DNA of 64,000 nucleotides, taken from Costus lasius. Lineage: Eukaryota > Streptophyta > Magnoliopsida > Zingiberales > Costaceae. Positions 24,983 through 36,168 of this stretch are shown here, piece after piece; positions within the stretch are counted from its first letter, which is position 1, and each line of letters begins with the position of its first letter. Location of the stretch: the NCBI GenBank assembly GCA_027563935.2, contig CM050449.1, positions 77,841,178-77,905,177 on the forward strand, written 5' to 3'. The notes under the pieces were generated by a model. The model was not told the DNA's origin. It made no database searches and saw only the letters and a program-made list of their open reading frames with translations. Made by a program: the position numbers and the translations under genes.

Positions 24983-27900
24983 CTAATGGTTGAGAAATCT
25001 CAAACCCATATTATTACAGTGCTTCTCATGCTTCTGCTGCGCCAGAGGCTTGGTAAGCGGGTCTGCCAGATTGTCATCTGTATGAACCTTGCAGATTTTG
25101 ATCTCGCCACGATCTATGATCTCCCTGATCAAATGAAACCGTCTCAGTATGTGCTTGGACTTCTGGTGCGACCGTGGTTCCTTTGCTTGTGCGATTGCTC
25201 CAGTGTTATCACAGAAGATAACCAAAGGATCGACACTCGAAGGAACAACACCAAGTTCTCTCACGAACTTACGAATCCAGACTGCCTCCTTGGATGCTTC
25301 CGAGGCTACAACATACTCGGCTTCTGTTGTGGAATCAGCAACAGTTGACTGTTTGAAACTCTTCCACACCACTGCACCTCCATTCAAGCTAAAAACATAG
25401 CCTGATTGCGATCGGAAATCATCCTGGTCCGACTGGAACGAAGCGTCAGTATATCCTTCAATACTGAGTTCTTCCTGACCACCATATATCAAGAACATAT
25501 CTTTGGTCCTCCGCAGATATTTTAAAATGTTCTTGACTGCAATCCAGTGCGCCATACCTGGATTACTTTGGAAACGACTGGTTACGCTTATCCCGTAAGC
25601 GACGTCTGGGCGAGTACACAACATCGCATACATAATGGAACCAATAGCCGAAGCATAAGGCGTATTGTCCATTTCATCTTTCTCAGTCTGTGTTTGTGGA
25701 CACTGACTCTTCGAAAGACTCAGACCATGTCTGACTGGAAGATATCCACGTTTAGAATTCTCTAAATGAAATCTCTCCAGGACCTTATCGATGTAAGTAC
25801 TCTGGCACAGCCCGAGAAGCCTCTTAGATCTATCCCTGTAGATCTTCACACCTAACACATAGGCTGCTTCTCCTAGATCTTTCATCTGGAAACACTTCCT
25901 CAGCCATGCTTTAACAGCATGCATTTCAGGAATGTCATTTCCAATGATCAAGATGTCATCGACGTAGAGGACTAGGAAAGTAATCACGCTCCCACTAAAC
26001 CTCTTATATACACACGGGTCATCCTCGTTCTTGATGAAACCAAATTCAGTGACTGATTCATCAAAACGAATATTCCAGCTTCTAGATGCTTGCTTAAGTC
26101 CATAAATGGACTTCTTTAACTTGCATATCTTATGACGATCTGATGGATTAGTGAAACCCTCAGGTTGTGTCATATACACATCCTCATCCAGATTTCCATT
26201 AAGGAAAGCTGTTTTCACATCCATCTGCCAAATCTCATAATCATAATATGCAGCTATCGCGAAAAGAATCCGAATAGACTTAAACATGGCTACAGGTGAG
26301 AAAGTTTCATCATAATCTATCCCGTAGATTTGTTTGAAACCTTTCGCAACTAGCCTGCCTTTATAGGTAACCACGTTACCATCCATGTCAATCTTCTTCT
26401 TGAAGATCCATTTACAGCCTATAGGGATAACTCCCGAAGGCGGATCAACCAAATCCCAGACTTGGTTATCTGACATGGAGTCCATCTCGGCGCGCATAGC
26501 CTCAAGCCATCTCGCTGACTCCAGTCCACTGACCGCATCCGCATAAGTGAGGGGTTCATCATTGTCAATGATGTAGACTCCGTCATAGCGCTCAGGCTGT
26601 CGACGGATCCTACCCGATCTTCGCGGTTCCCGTGATATTTGAGCCTCAGGTTGTTCAATAACCTGTTCTACCGGCTCAGGCTCATCCAACTGTGCTTGAT
26701 CACTTTGTCCTTCCTCTGGATTCTCATCCAGTTTTATTTCTCTCCCACTGGCCTCTTGCAGAAGAAACTCCTTCTCAAGAAATATGGCCGTCCGAGCAAC
26801 AAAAACCTTGTTCTCTTTGGGATCGTAGAAATAATAACCCTTAGTTTCCTTAGGGTAACCGACAAAGATACATTTGTCAGATCTGCTCTCTAGTTTCCCA
26901 GAGGCGAGCTTTTTGACATAAGCCTCGCAGCCCCAGATCCTGATAAATGTCAAGCTTGGCTGTTTCCCATACCATAACTCATATGGAGTTTTAGAAACTG
27001 CTTTGGATGGCACTCGGTTTAGTACCTTTGCAGCTGTTTCCAGCGCAAAACCCCAAAAGGAGTATGGAAGAGTAGCCTGACTCATCATAGAACGAACCAT
27101 ATCAAGTAGCGTTCTATTTCTCCTCTCGGACACACCATTCCATTGCGGTGTTCCTGGCGGAGTGAGCTGTGAGATAATCCCACACTCCTTTAGATAGTCA
27201 GTAAACGTATGACTTAGGTATTCACCACCTCGATCTGAGCGAAGTGCCTTGATATTTCGGCCTAGCTGATTTTGTACTTCATTCTTGAACTCTTTGAACT
27301 TGTCAAAAGATTCACTTTTATGTCTCATCAGATAGACATACCCGTATCTACTGAAATCATCAGTAAAGGTAATGAAGTACTGATAGCCACCTCTGGCATG
27401 TTTACTAAATGGCCCACACACATCACTGTGTATAAGGTCAAGTAAACCTGAAGCCCTTTGACCTTTGTGAGGAAAAGGTGACTTCGTCATTTTACCCATC
27501 AAACAAGCTTTGCATGTATCAATCTCCTTATAGGAGAATGATCCCAGCAGTCCATGATCATGCAACCGCTTAATGCGTTTCTCGTTTATATGGCCTAAAC
27601 GACTATGCCACAGCAAGGTGCTGTCATCAGCATACTTGGCTTTCTTAATATCAACATTTTGTATAGAACTTTCCATGTCCAACATGAATAACCCATTGTT
27701 AATTGAACCAGTTGCATAAACAATATTATCATAAGACAAAATACACTTTGAAATATTGCATTCAAAGGAAAACCCCTTCCTGACAAGAGCAGGAATGGAG
27801 ATAATATTTTTAGTTATACTGGGAACAAAATAACAATTGTCTAGTTCCAATACAATGCCAGATGGTAAAGGAATGAAGTAGTCTCCTACAGCAACAGCAG

Positions 27901-28865
27901 CAACCCGTGCCCCGTTTCCAACTCGTAGGTCCACCTCATGCTGTCCCACCTGCCTTCTTCTCTTGAGTTCCTGTACATTTGAACAAATGTGAACTCCACA
28001 TGCAGTGTCCAACACCCATGATATAGAAGAAGAAAACATGACCTCAGTCACGAATATACCTGAGCCAGAAGCGATGCTTCCCCTCTTATCTCCTTGGAGC
28101 GCTTTGCAGTCCTTTTTCCAGTGACCCAGCTGGCCACAGTGGAAACACCTGTATTCCTTAGACCGCTTCACCTTCTGCTTCAGAGCCTTGCTGTAATTCT
28201 TGACCGGGGCCTTGCCCTTCTTCCCCCTTCTTCTTGTTCCTGGAAGGAACCATTAAGACAGAGGTTGAAGGCTTACCCTTCAGAGTTTCCTCAGTGGTCA
28301 AGAGCATATTCAGCAGCTCTGCCGGAGTACAATCGATTTTGTTCATATTAAAATTAATAATGAACGCGTCGAATGAAGGCGGGAGAGACTGCAGAATAAT
28401 GTCCACAGCAAGCTCCTGGTTAATGGTATGCCCCAGTTTCTCTAGAGCCTCCTTGTGCCCAATCATCTTGAGCACGTGAGCTCCCACTGGGCTCCCTTCA
28501 GCCAGTTTGCTCTGAAAGAAGAGCTTTGTCAGATTATAGCGTTCTGTCCTCGCCTGTGCAGCATACAACATCTTGAGGTTTGTAATCATGTCTATAGCCG
28601 ACATGTCCTCATGCTGACGCTGCAGCGGTGGCGTCATAGACGCTAGCATCAGGCAAGCGACATCAATGCTATCATTGACGTGCTTTTCATAGGCTTCCCG
28701 AACCGCCCTTGCGGCGTTCGGAGCGGGCTGCGGCGGTATCGCCGTCTCGAGGACATACAGTTTCCTCTCTGCCTTAAGAATGATCTTAAGGTGTCCAAAC
28801 CAGTCAGAGAAGTTCGGCCCAGCAAACTTCTCCCTTTCCAGTAGGGATCGCACATTGAAGTTCAT
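24983..28865 (-). pseudogene. Copia gag-pol of N5, +1 frameshift in gag
   Basis: The polyprotein is complete from the ATG at 28865 to the natural stop at 24983, ending LRFLNH. It is split into two frames: gag (28158-28865, 235 codons) and knuckle to RNase H (24983-28171, 1062 codons). The cause is one extra base in a C-run (plus strand 28223-28227, five C where sister copies have four), in the basic Lys/Gly linker before the CCHC knuckle. All catalytic motifs remain: LDTACG, D-D-E, YVDD and YTDASF. A programmed shift is unlikely because the sister copies are in one frame. The more likely reading is a recent slippage mutation or a sequencing error in a homopolymer. Confidence 0.9.
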
Positions 28866-30678
28866 GGTGTTCGTTGCTGCAGGTATCTACAACAATGCAA
28901 GAACAGCAAGGTCAGTATCAATGTATAAGAATCGATCAGGACTTAAGAAAGATTCTTTTTCTCACTATTTTATCTGGCTGAAAAATCCAGCAAAACAGCC
29001 CGAAAGAGTAGCACTCTTTTAGTGAGATGGGATCCAGATTTCATACTTGGTCTCCGCGTCCCGCTCAGGCGAGATAAGATGCACAGAGAGTACAAGCACT
29101 AGTTTCTGGTAGGCATCCCAGCCAATCGCCAACCCGTGCGATTCCCCTTCATCTGGGCAATCCAGCAGACTGTGCCAACTGAGTTGGTACAACACAGTCT
29201 CTGATCCCACAGATGGCTGCCTCCATGTGCTACCATATGCGCCACATATGTAGCCTACACGGTCAAGCTGACCCGACCTACTCCCTGGACCACCACGTGC
29301 TATGCTGAGCAACGAGAAGGGATAAATCCCTACTCTGTAACACGCAGGTGTAATCCCGCACCGTCTGAAGATAGATGGACGTGCCCACTGAGTGGGTACA
29401 ACACGGCTCCAACGATAATCAGAACAGTGAGGTTTCGCGTCAGAAGGCTTACGAGCTTGATATTTTAGCGTTGGATTTTAACGGTCTTTTATCTTCTTCA
29501 CTATCATGCAATTCCTATGGTGATAGCAGAAGATAAACTTAAACATGCAATTCTAATATTATACAATAAAAGAAAGCATGTATCTTATGTGGTAAAAGCC
29601 CATAGCCCTAGAAGACCTTAACCTAACTTAAGTCTTCATTTGCTCTTCATGGGTCTTTTGCTGCTCATCTGGCCCAAACCTGGGCCCAAGCGCCATCTGC
29701 AGCACAGGTGCGCCCACCAGGAATATGCGCCAGGTCCTAGGGTCGAACCCTAGACCTCCCACCTGGTCCAGCCACTTGCTGCATGCGCCTCTGCCAAGTG
29801 TGCACTGTGCTCTTGTCAAATTAAATTACAAATTTAACTATCTAGACAAGAGTGACACGCAGGTCACTTACATTTTATAAATTAAAACAATGTGATGCGC
29901 AGATCACAATAATTAATTTACAATTTTTAAATCCAGGCACGCAGGCCCCAGCACAGCACAGATTTAACATGGGCAGCCCACATAAGACTAAATAGACAAA
30001 CACATGCATCCAATCAGCAATCAAGTGATCCATCATAAAAATTAAAATTTTCGAAAACCCCTTGGGATCAATTTTAATTTTTCCTTATTTGCCCTACAAC
30101 CTTACAACGATCCATTACTAGGGATCCACTCATCCAACCTAGTCAGATCCACTGCCCTTGCATGCACCAAGTCCTAACTGACTTGAGTCGACCATAAGGT
30201 CAACCATGCATGCGTCAGGGCTGAACGACCACACTGAGGTCTGGCAAGCGGGCGTGACCCCGGGCCTAACTCAGGTGCGTTCATTAATCGTCTCAATCAG
30301 ACTTCGCTACACACCTGTCTGCAGTCGACCTATAGCCACCATAGGCTTGCGCCAAGGTGCTATCTGGTCGACCCATTCAGGCTGTCAGATAGTCTGATCA
30401 GACTGTTGGATCTAAACTAGGGGTGACTTCAACCCTAATAACCCGTTTAAGGGTTTATAGTAGAGCCTTAGATCTAGAGTGAGTCGCGCATGTTAATTAG
30501 GGTTTTTAAGAAAAACACTAAGCATGCGCCAAGAACAACATGCGCCAATGATAACATACTTCAAGTTTCGCATGTACAAAAACTTAAAGAAAAAACGCAT
30601 GTTAACTAGATCTAAGCTTGTACACGCAAACATGGATCACATAAGCTTAAGCAATCATACAAAGATGCATAGAAAACT
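28866..30678 (-). other. Leader of N5
   Basis: This is a leader of about 1.8 kb like those of N1 and N4, with a tRNA-like insert at 29725-29789. A small deletion near 29112 fuses the two short gag-proximal frames into one 97-residue frame (29019-29312). That argues against strong selection on either peptide. Confidence 0.78.
29725..29789 (-). repeat. tRNA-like insert in N5 leader
   Basis: This is the same box-B-like inverted repeat as in N1, N2 and N4, with ATGCGCC at both ends (29725-29731 and 29783-29789). Confidence 0.4.
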
Positions 30679-30690
30679 GCTCTGATACCA
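30679..30690 (-). promoter_or_regulatory. Primer binding site of N5
   Basis: In sense it reads TGGTATCAGAGC, a perfect initiator tRNA-Met complement. Confidence 0.88.
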
Positions 30691-30692
30691 GT

Positions 30693-32407
30693 TGTAGGAA
30701 CCCCTTTCTAGAGGGGGGCGAAACCCAGCATGGCGCATATTCAGATTTCAAGCAGCGGATAGGGTCTCTAAGAATCGCATGCACCTTATATAATCAACTT
30801 AAAGAAAAACCCGAATGCATAAGAGGTGATTCGATCCATACCATTGCCATTTCTAGATGGCGGCTTGGAAGCAAAGATCAAACGAGATCTTCTCCTTGTC
30901 GTCACACACAAGATGATGTCGCTATCTCTCTTGGTGCTCCTTGTGCTAGCAAGGTTCCAAGAGGTCCTTTGACGAGTGAAGGGAAAATGAGATGTCAATC
31001 TTTCTTGGCCGAATCCTCCTCAAGCGTCAAGCGTCGAGCGTCGCCACACTCACACAATAATCTCGAGAGGAATATGGGCGAGAGGAAAAATAAGTTGAAG
31101 TGGCGAAAATAGAGAATACTCTATTCGGACGAGAGCACCCACCAAGTGGAGATCATGGTTACTAAAAATAGTAACCACTCCTCACCCCAACGTTCACGCC
31201 AAGTGAACTTGTCGCCAACTCCTCTCCCCTTGAACCATGTGCTCATCAAGTGAGCCGGTTCACTTTGGTTCGGTTTAAGAACCAATCAAGCCAATGATCT
31301 AGTCTAGATCTTAAATAAACCCTAAGGTTCCCGATCTAACCGTCGATCTCCTCGATGCCCCTGATCTGACCGATCTGGCATCTATTCTCTCGATCGAAGC
31401 TTACCGATCTTAAGCCCTAATCAATCAAACATGATCAGACCAGATCTCACTTACAATCAGAGACTAATTCCCTTTAAACTGAACCCAAACAATTCAGTCC
31501 ACACGATCTGACTTAAGTAAGCCATATCATCAAATTGTGCGACCCTAAGGGTTTCCTTTAAATGTCGGTAACGATAATTCTCATTATCACGATCAGTGAG
31601 GGGTATCTAGCAACACATCACTATCTCCCGATATAAAGAAATGAGTCTTCCAAGACTACACCCAAAAACAGCACAAGTGTGAATCAAATCACAAAGCATA
31701 CATATTTCCTTTGCCACTGGATGTTCTTATTGGACAAGCCTGTCAAGCTCGTAACTCCAATATGATGAGCATGATTAGAACAGATGAACACTGTCACCTG
31801 GGTATGGCCATACACTTTCTCAATCATCTCATCCAGGGGGCCCCTTTAGAACATCACACTCCTTAAACAAGGAGACGGCAATCCTATGTCTATCACTAGT
31901 GCTCTAACCTGACTCAAGCTCACCATCCAAGATAGTCTATAATCATTATGTTTCAAATGATATTGAACCATCTCAAAACAATGACAATCATCATTCAGAA
32001 AACACAAGTGATCTCAAGTCAGAGGAAATGTGCCACTTGTCTTAATCAAGGAATATTCACATTGTGACAAACAATTGAACATCCTAGTAGGGTCTGTCCA
32101 GTACATCCAATGTACCCATGAGTCTACATCTTATTCCATGCTCGAAGCATCCTATAAGATTAGAACACATATTAGTCTCAATCATATCAAGGCTGTCTCA
32201 TGTTCACCAAGATATATCGACTAAGGACATAATAGCATGTCAGCCGAGCTGAACAGCTTTGAGACATTATTCAGAAGAACATATATTGCAGCAGACAATG
32301 TAGCTAACTGAATAACAACCATGCCTTTATAAACATAACAGTTTATTACATGATACAAATACATTCCCATAGGCCTCAAACATTAGCCTTAAGGGCATAC
32401 CCCAACA
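30693..32407 (-). repeat. 5' LTR of N5 (1715 bp)
   Basis: It is nearly identical to 23248-24962; visible differences include one near 23399/30844 and one near 23791/31236. The hairpin at 31573-31588 has the same GATAAT/ATTATC stem. Confidence 0.92.
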
Positions 32408-32583
32408 ATCTCTTGAAATATTGCATTCAAAGGAAAACCCCTTCCTGACAAGAGCAGGAATGGAGATAATATTTTTAGTTATACTGGGAACAAAATAACA
32501 ATTGTCTAGTTCCAATACAATGCCAGATGGTAAAGGAATGAAGTAGTCTCCTACAGCAACAGCAGCAACCCGTGCCCCGTTTC
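32408..32583 (-). pseudogene. Extra N5-type internal fragment, piece 1
   Basis: After the N5 LTR come ATCTC (the end of a polypurine tract in sense). A gag-pol segment then starts abruptly at 32413, corresponding to about 27749 onward in N5, in the protease-integrase spacer. Bases here match N5 itself, including copy-specific variants. The fragment is interrupted at 32583 by element A (GTTTC) and continues at 41762. Confidence 0.85.
32579..32583. repeat. Target-site duplication of A (GTTTC), left copy
   Basis: GTTTC at 32579-32583 is repeated at 41757-41761, immediately outside both LTR ends of element A. Confidence 0.93.
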
Positions 32584-33334
32584 TGTTGGAGTATGCCCTT
32601 AAGGCTAATGTTTGAGGCCTTTGGGATTGTAAAAGTATTATGTAATAAACTCTTATGTTTATGATAGGCATGGTTATTATTCAGGTTGTTACCTTGTCTG
32701 CTGCAATGAGTGTGCTTCTGAATAATGTCTCAAAGCTGTTCAGCTAGGCTGACAGGCTGTATGTCCTTAGTCGAGATATCTTGGTGAACATGAGACAGCC
32801 TTGATATGATGGAGACTAATATGAGTGCTAATCTTATAGGATGCTTCGAGCATGGAATAAGATGTAGACTCATGGGTACATTGGATGTACTGGACAGACC
32901 CTACTGGGATATTCCATTGCTTGTCACAATGTGAATGATCCTTGTAAGCAGCAAGTGGCACATGTCCTCTGACTTGAGATCACTTGTGTTTCTAAATGAT
33001 GATTGTCATTGTCTTGAGGTAGTTCAATATCATTTGAAACATAATGATTATAGACTATCTTGGATGGTGAGCTTGAGTCAGGTTAGGGCACTTGTGATAG
33101 ATAAAGGATTGCCGTATCCTTGTTTAAGGAGTGTGATGTTCTAAAGGGCCCCCTTTATATGAGATGATTGAGGAAGTGTATGGCCATACCCAGATGACTA
33201 TGTTCATCTGATCTAATCATGCTCATCGTGTTGGAGTTACAAGCTTGACATGCTTGTCCAATAAGAACATCCAGTGGCAAAGGATAAATGTATGCCTTGT
33301 GAATAGAGTCACACTTGTGCCTTGGTTTGGGAGT

Positions 33335-33362
33335 AGTCTTGGAAGACTCTTTCCTTTATATC
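33335..33362 (+). promoter_or_regulatory. Candidate core promoter in A 5' LTR
   Basis: A 14-bp palindrome (AGTCTT GG AAGACT, 33335-33348) is followed by CTTTATATC (33354-33362), the best TATA-like sequence in the LTR. Both are conserved in the other copies; B has the palindrome at 46224-46237 and the TATA-like sequence at 46243-46251. Promoter function is inferred from position and motif only. Confidence 0.45.
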
Positions 33363-33369
33363 GGGAGAC

Positions 33370-33397
33370 AGTGATGTGTTGCTAGATACCCCTCACT
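33370..33397 (+). promoter_or_regulatory. Conserved 28-bp LTR block
   Basis: The block starts AGTGATGTGTTG and ends CCCCTCACT, just downstream of the TATA-like element. The same 28 bases occur in the otherwise quite different solo LTR at 61006-61033. It is present in all copies of this family. Confidence 0.55.
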
Positions 33398-33403
33398 GAT
33401 CGT

Positions 33404-33419
33404 GATAACGTAAGTTATC
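33404..33419 (+). other. Conserved LTR hairpin GATAAC/GTTATC
   Basis: It has a six-pair stem and a four-base loop (GTAA in this strand). It is found at equivalent positions in every LTR of the family: 5742, 10519, 12585, 20004, 24128, 31573, 40894, 46293 and 53807. In N5 both sides of one pair are changed. Confidence 0.6.
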
Positions 33420-34268
33420 GTTACCGACATTTAGAGGAAACCCTCAGGGTCGCACAATATGATGATATGGCTTACTTGAGTCAGATCGTGTGGACTGAAT
33501 TCTTTGGGTTCAGTTTAAGGGGATTTAATCTCTGATTGTAAGTGAGATCTAGCCTGATCATGTTTGATTGATTAGGGCTTGAGATCGGTAAGCTTGGATC
33601 GAGAGAGATGATGCTAGATCGAAGAGATCAGGGGCATCAGGTGATGAACGGTTAGAACATGAGCCTTGGGGTTCAATATGGTCTAGACCACATGGCTTGA
33701 GCCATTTCGGTTTGGTTCATGAACCAAAGTCGATTGAAACGGTTTAGCTTGAACCGGTTCACAATTGTGAACGCATGGTTCAATGCTCAAATGCGTTTGA
33801 GGTTGGCTTGAGCGCATGGCATGATGAGCTTCCATTTATGGAAAGTCATCATGGCCGGTTTCACAAAAAACGCCTAAACGCATAAGCGTTTGTGCTCTTC
33901 TCTTGAACGCCTTGGACAATTTCGTTGAGGTGTGGTTGACGACGAGAAGGAGAGGCTAGGCATGTGAAGCTCTCGGCAACAAGGAGATTCATCATCCCCT
34001 TCCATTCGACAAGAAGGCTTGAGGGTCTTGCTAGCACAAGAGATCTCAAGGAAGTGAGCATCTTCATCTTGTGTGTGGGCTTGTGGAGGAGACCTAGTTT
34101 GATCTCTTCTTCCAAACCGACTTCCAAATCCATGGCGTTGGTATGATTCCTTTTCATAACATAAGTTGATCTTATAGATTCATATGCGATCTTGAAACCC
34201 TTTTTCCGCAAAGCTTGTTAGAATTGCAAGTTTAGGGTTTCTCCCCTATAATTAGGGGTTCCTACAAT

Positions 34269-34280
34269 TGGTATCAGAGG
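34269..34280 (+). promoter_or_regulatory. Primer binding site of A
   Basis: TGGTATCAGAGG matches the initiator tRNA-Met complement at 11 of 12 bases. B has the perfect form. Confidence 0.87.
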
Positions 34281-34363
34281 TAGGCTCTTGATATGATCTA
34301 TATGATTGCTTATTTGTGATCCATACATTCAAGTTGCGCTTACTTTTACTTGAAGCATGCTTT

Positions 34364-34444
34364 GTTTTCATGAGGTTGCGCATGTATCTTGTTTTCATGA
34401 GGTTGCGCATGTATCTTGCTTTCATGAAGTTGCGCATGATATCA
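34364..34444 (+). repeat. 27-bp tandem repeat in A leader (3 units)
   Basis: Units begin GTTTTCATGAGGTTGCGC at 34364 and 34391 (identical); a diverged third unit starts at 34418. Copy B has four units (47252-47357). Confidence 0.88.
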
Positions 34445-34477
34445 TGCTTTAAGTTGCGCTTGTATCATGGCTTTGAT

Positions 34478-34543
34478 AAAGTATGCGCTCCCCCTTGAAG
34501 GGGACCCCCTAAAGTATGCGCTCCTCCTTGAAGAGGACCCCCT
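34478..34543 (+). repeat. 33-bp tandem duplication with hairpins, A leader
   Basis: There are two units (34478-34510 and 34511-34543), each with a short hairpin: CCCC-CTTGAA-GGGG in the first and CCTC-CTTGAA-GAGG in the second. The third base pair differs on both sides, so pairing is kept. Confidence 0.85.
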
Positions 34544-36117
34544 TAGATCTAAGGGTTATATGCAAGCATGTTGTTTGTTTGTATCATTGCGCATGTTCTA
34601 AATGTTTTCTAAAACCTTACATCTTGCGCGCATAATTAGATCTAAGGTGCCACTACATTAAACCCTTAGATGGGTTGATGGGGTTGAAGTCACCACTAGG
34701 TTAGATCCAAGTCTGATCAGACCATCTGACAGCTCAGATGGGTTGACCCAATGGCACCTATGCGCAAGCACAAGGTGGCTATAGGTTGACTGCATCTAGG
34801 GCGTGTAGCGAGGTCTGGTTGAGACAACTACTGAACACACTTGAGTTAGGCCCGGGGTCACACCCGCTTGCCAAAAACTCATGGGGTAGTTCAGCCCTTG
34901 GGGCATGCATGGTTGACCATTAGGTCAACTCGGGTCAGTTAGGACTCGGTGCATGCAAGGGCAAAGGATCTAACTAGATGGATGAGTGGATCCCTATCAA
35001 TGGACCATTGTAAGGTTGTAGGGCTCGTAAGGAAATTAAAATTGATGCCATGGGGTTTTTCAAAATTTAATTTCTTGAGTGGATCACAAGATGATTTGAT
35101 GCCATGATGCTTGTCTATTTAGTCTTATGTGGGTTGCCCTATTGTGTGCTGTGCTGGGGCCTGCGTGCCTGGGTTTAAATTGTAAATTAATTTGTGATCT
35201 GCGAATCACATTGTTTTAATTTATGAAATGTTGTTGACCTGTGTGTCAACCTTGTCTAGATAGATCAAATGTACTTTGATTAGACAAGAGTACAAATGCA
35301 CACATCATAAAGGGGCATTCAGCTGGTGGCGCACCTGAGGTGCTCTTGGCGCTAGGGCCCTAGGTTGGACCAGATGAGATGCCAAGGAGCTCAAGTGAAG
35401 ACTTAAGTAAAATTAAGGTCTTACTAGGGTTCATGGGCTTTTACCACATAAGATCATGCTTTCTACTTATTGCAAATAATTAGAGTTGCATGTTTATGTT
35501 TATCTTCTGCTATAGCCATAGGATATGCCTGATAGTAAGAAGATAAAAGACCGCTAAAATCCAACGCTAACATATCAAGCTCGTAAGCCTTCTGACGCGA
35601 AACCTCACCTTTCTGACTATCGTTGGAGCCGTGTTGAACCCACTCAGTGGGCACGTCCATCTATCTTCAGACGGTGCCGGATTTCACCTGCGTGTTACAG
35701 AGTTGGGATTTATCCCCTCTCGTTGCTCAGCATAGCACGTGGTGGTCCAGGGAGTAGGTCGGGTCAGCTTGACCATGTAGACTACATATGTGGCGCATAT
35801 GGTAGCACATGGAGGCAGCCATCTCTGGGATCAGAGACTGTGTTGTACCAACTCAGTTGGCACAGTCTGCTGGATTGCCAAGATGAAGGGGAATCGCACG
35901 GGTTGGCGATTGGCTGGGACAGCCTACCAGAAATTAGTGCTTGTCATCTCTGTGCATCTTATCTCGCCTGAGCGGGACGCGGAGACCAAGTATGAAATCT
36001 GGATCCCATCTCACTAAAAGAGTGTTACTCTTTCGGACTGTTTACTGGATTTTTCAGTCAGACAAAATAGTGAGAAAAAGAATCTTTCTTAAGTCCTAGA
36101 TTGATTCTGAACATTGA

Positions 36118-36157
36118 TACTGACCTTGCTGTTCTTGCTTGTTGTAGATTCCTGCAG
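36118..36157 (+). promoter_or_regulatory. Candidate 3' splice site before gag of A
   Basis: A branch-point-like TACTGAC (36118-36124) is followed by a T-rich tract and TTGTTGTAG ending at 36147. A second AG (CCTGCAG) ends at 36157. The gag ATG is at 36169. The arrangement is conserved in the other copies (B at 49031-49070). Use as a splice acceptor is an inference. Confidence 0.35.
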
Positions 36158-36168
36158 CAACGAACACC

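Larger units (their letters stand above)
23248..32407 (-). mobile_element. Copia element N5, full length, one frameshift
   Basis: This is a minus-strand element with equal 1715-bp LTRs (23248-24962 and 30693-32407) that differ at only about two positions by eye. It includes a polypurine tract, gag-pol, leader and primer binding site. The left end abuts H1 precisely at the LTR terminus after GATCC. The right end is not followed by GATCC or by H1. Instead there are the five bases of the polypurine-tract end and then a fragment of N5-type internal sequence (32413-32583 and 41762-41985). The whole unit therefore looks like part of a head-to-tail tandem or an aberrant integration. Confidence 0.88.
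32584..34266 (+). repeat. 5' LTR of A (1683 bp)
   Basis: It runs from TGTTGGAGTATGCCC to GGGGTTCCTACA. Near the 3' end CCCCTATAATTAGGGG forms a hairpin close to the primer binding site. A TATA-like element and palindrome lie near 33335-33362. The U3/R/U5 boundaries cannot be fixed from sequence alone. Confidence 0.93.
34267..36168 (+). other. Leader of A
   Basis: This is a 1.9-kb leader between LTR and gag. It holds the primer binding site, 27-bp and 33-bp tandem repeats, and a long stretch related to the leaders of N1, N4 and N5 but without the tRNA-like insert. Next to gag are two overlapping short open frames (35723-35971 and 35790-36017) and a splice-acceptor-like tract. No gene can be supported. 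Confidence 0.82.

Noticed and set aside
28158..28171. Programmed gag/pol frameshift in N5
   Set aside because: All sister copies encode gag and pol in one frame; the shift is a single extra base in a homopolymer.
33335..33348. Heat-shock element as in heat-activated copia elements
   Set aside because: The palindrome AGTCTTGGAAGACT does not fit the GAA-NN-TTC spacing.
33861..34211. Minus-strand 116- to 124-codon frames in the LTRs of A and B
   Set aside because: They are antisense to the LTR, present only because the LTRs are near identical, and have no domain similarity that I recognise.
34252..34437. Repetitive 61-residue minus-strand peptide
   Set aside because: It is a translation of the 27-bp leader repeat (nine-residue periodicity), not a gene.
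34364..34543. A CRISPR-like array
   Set aside because: The repeats are directly abutting tandem units without spacers, in a plant retrotransposon leader.
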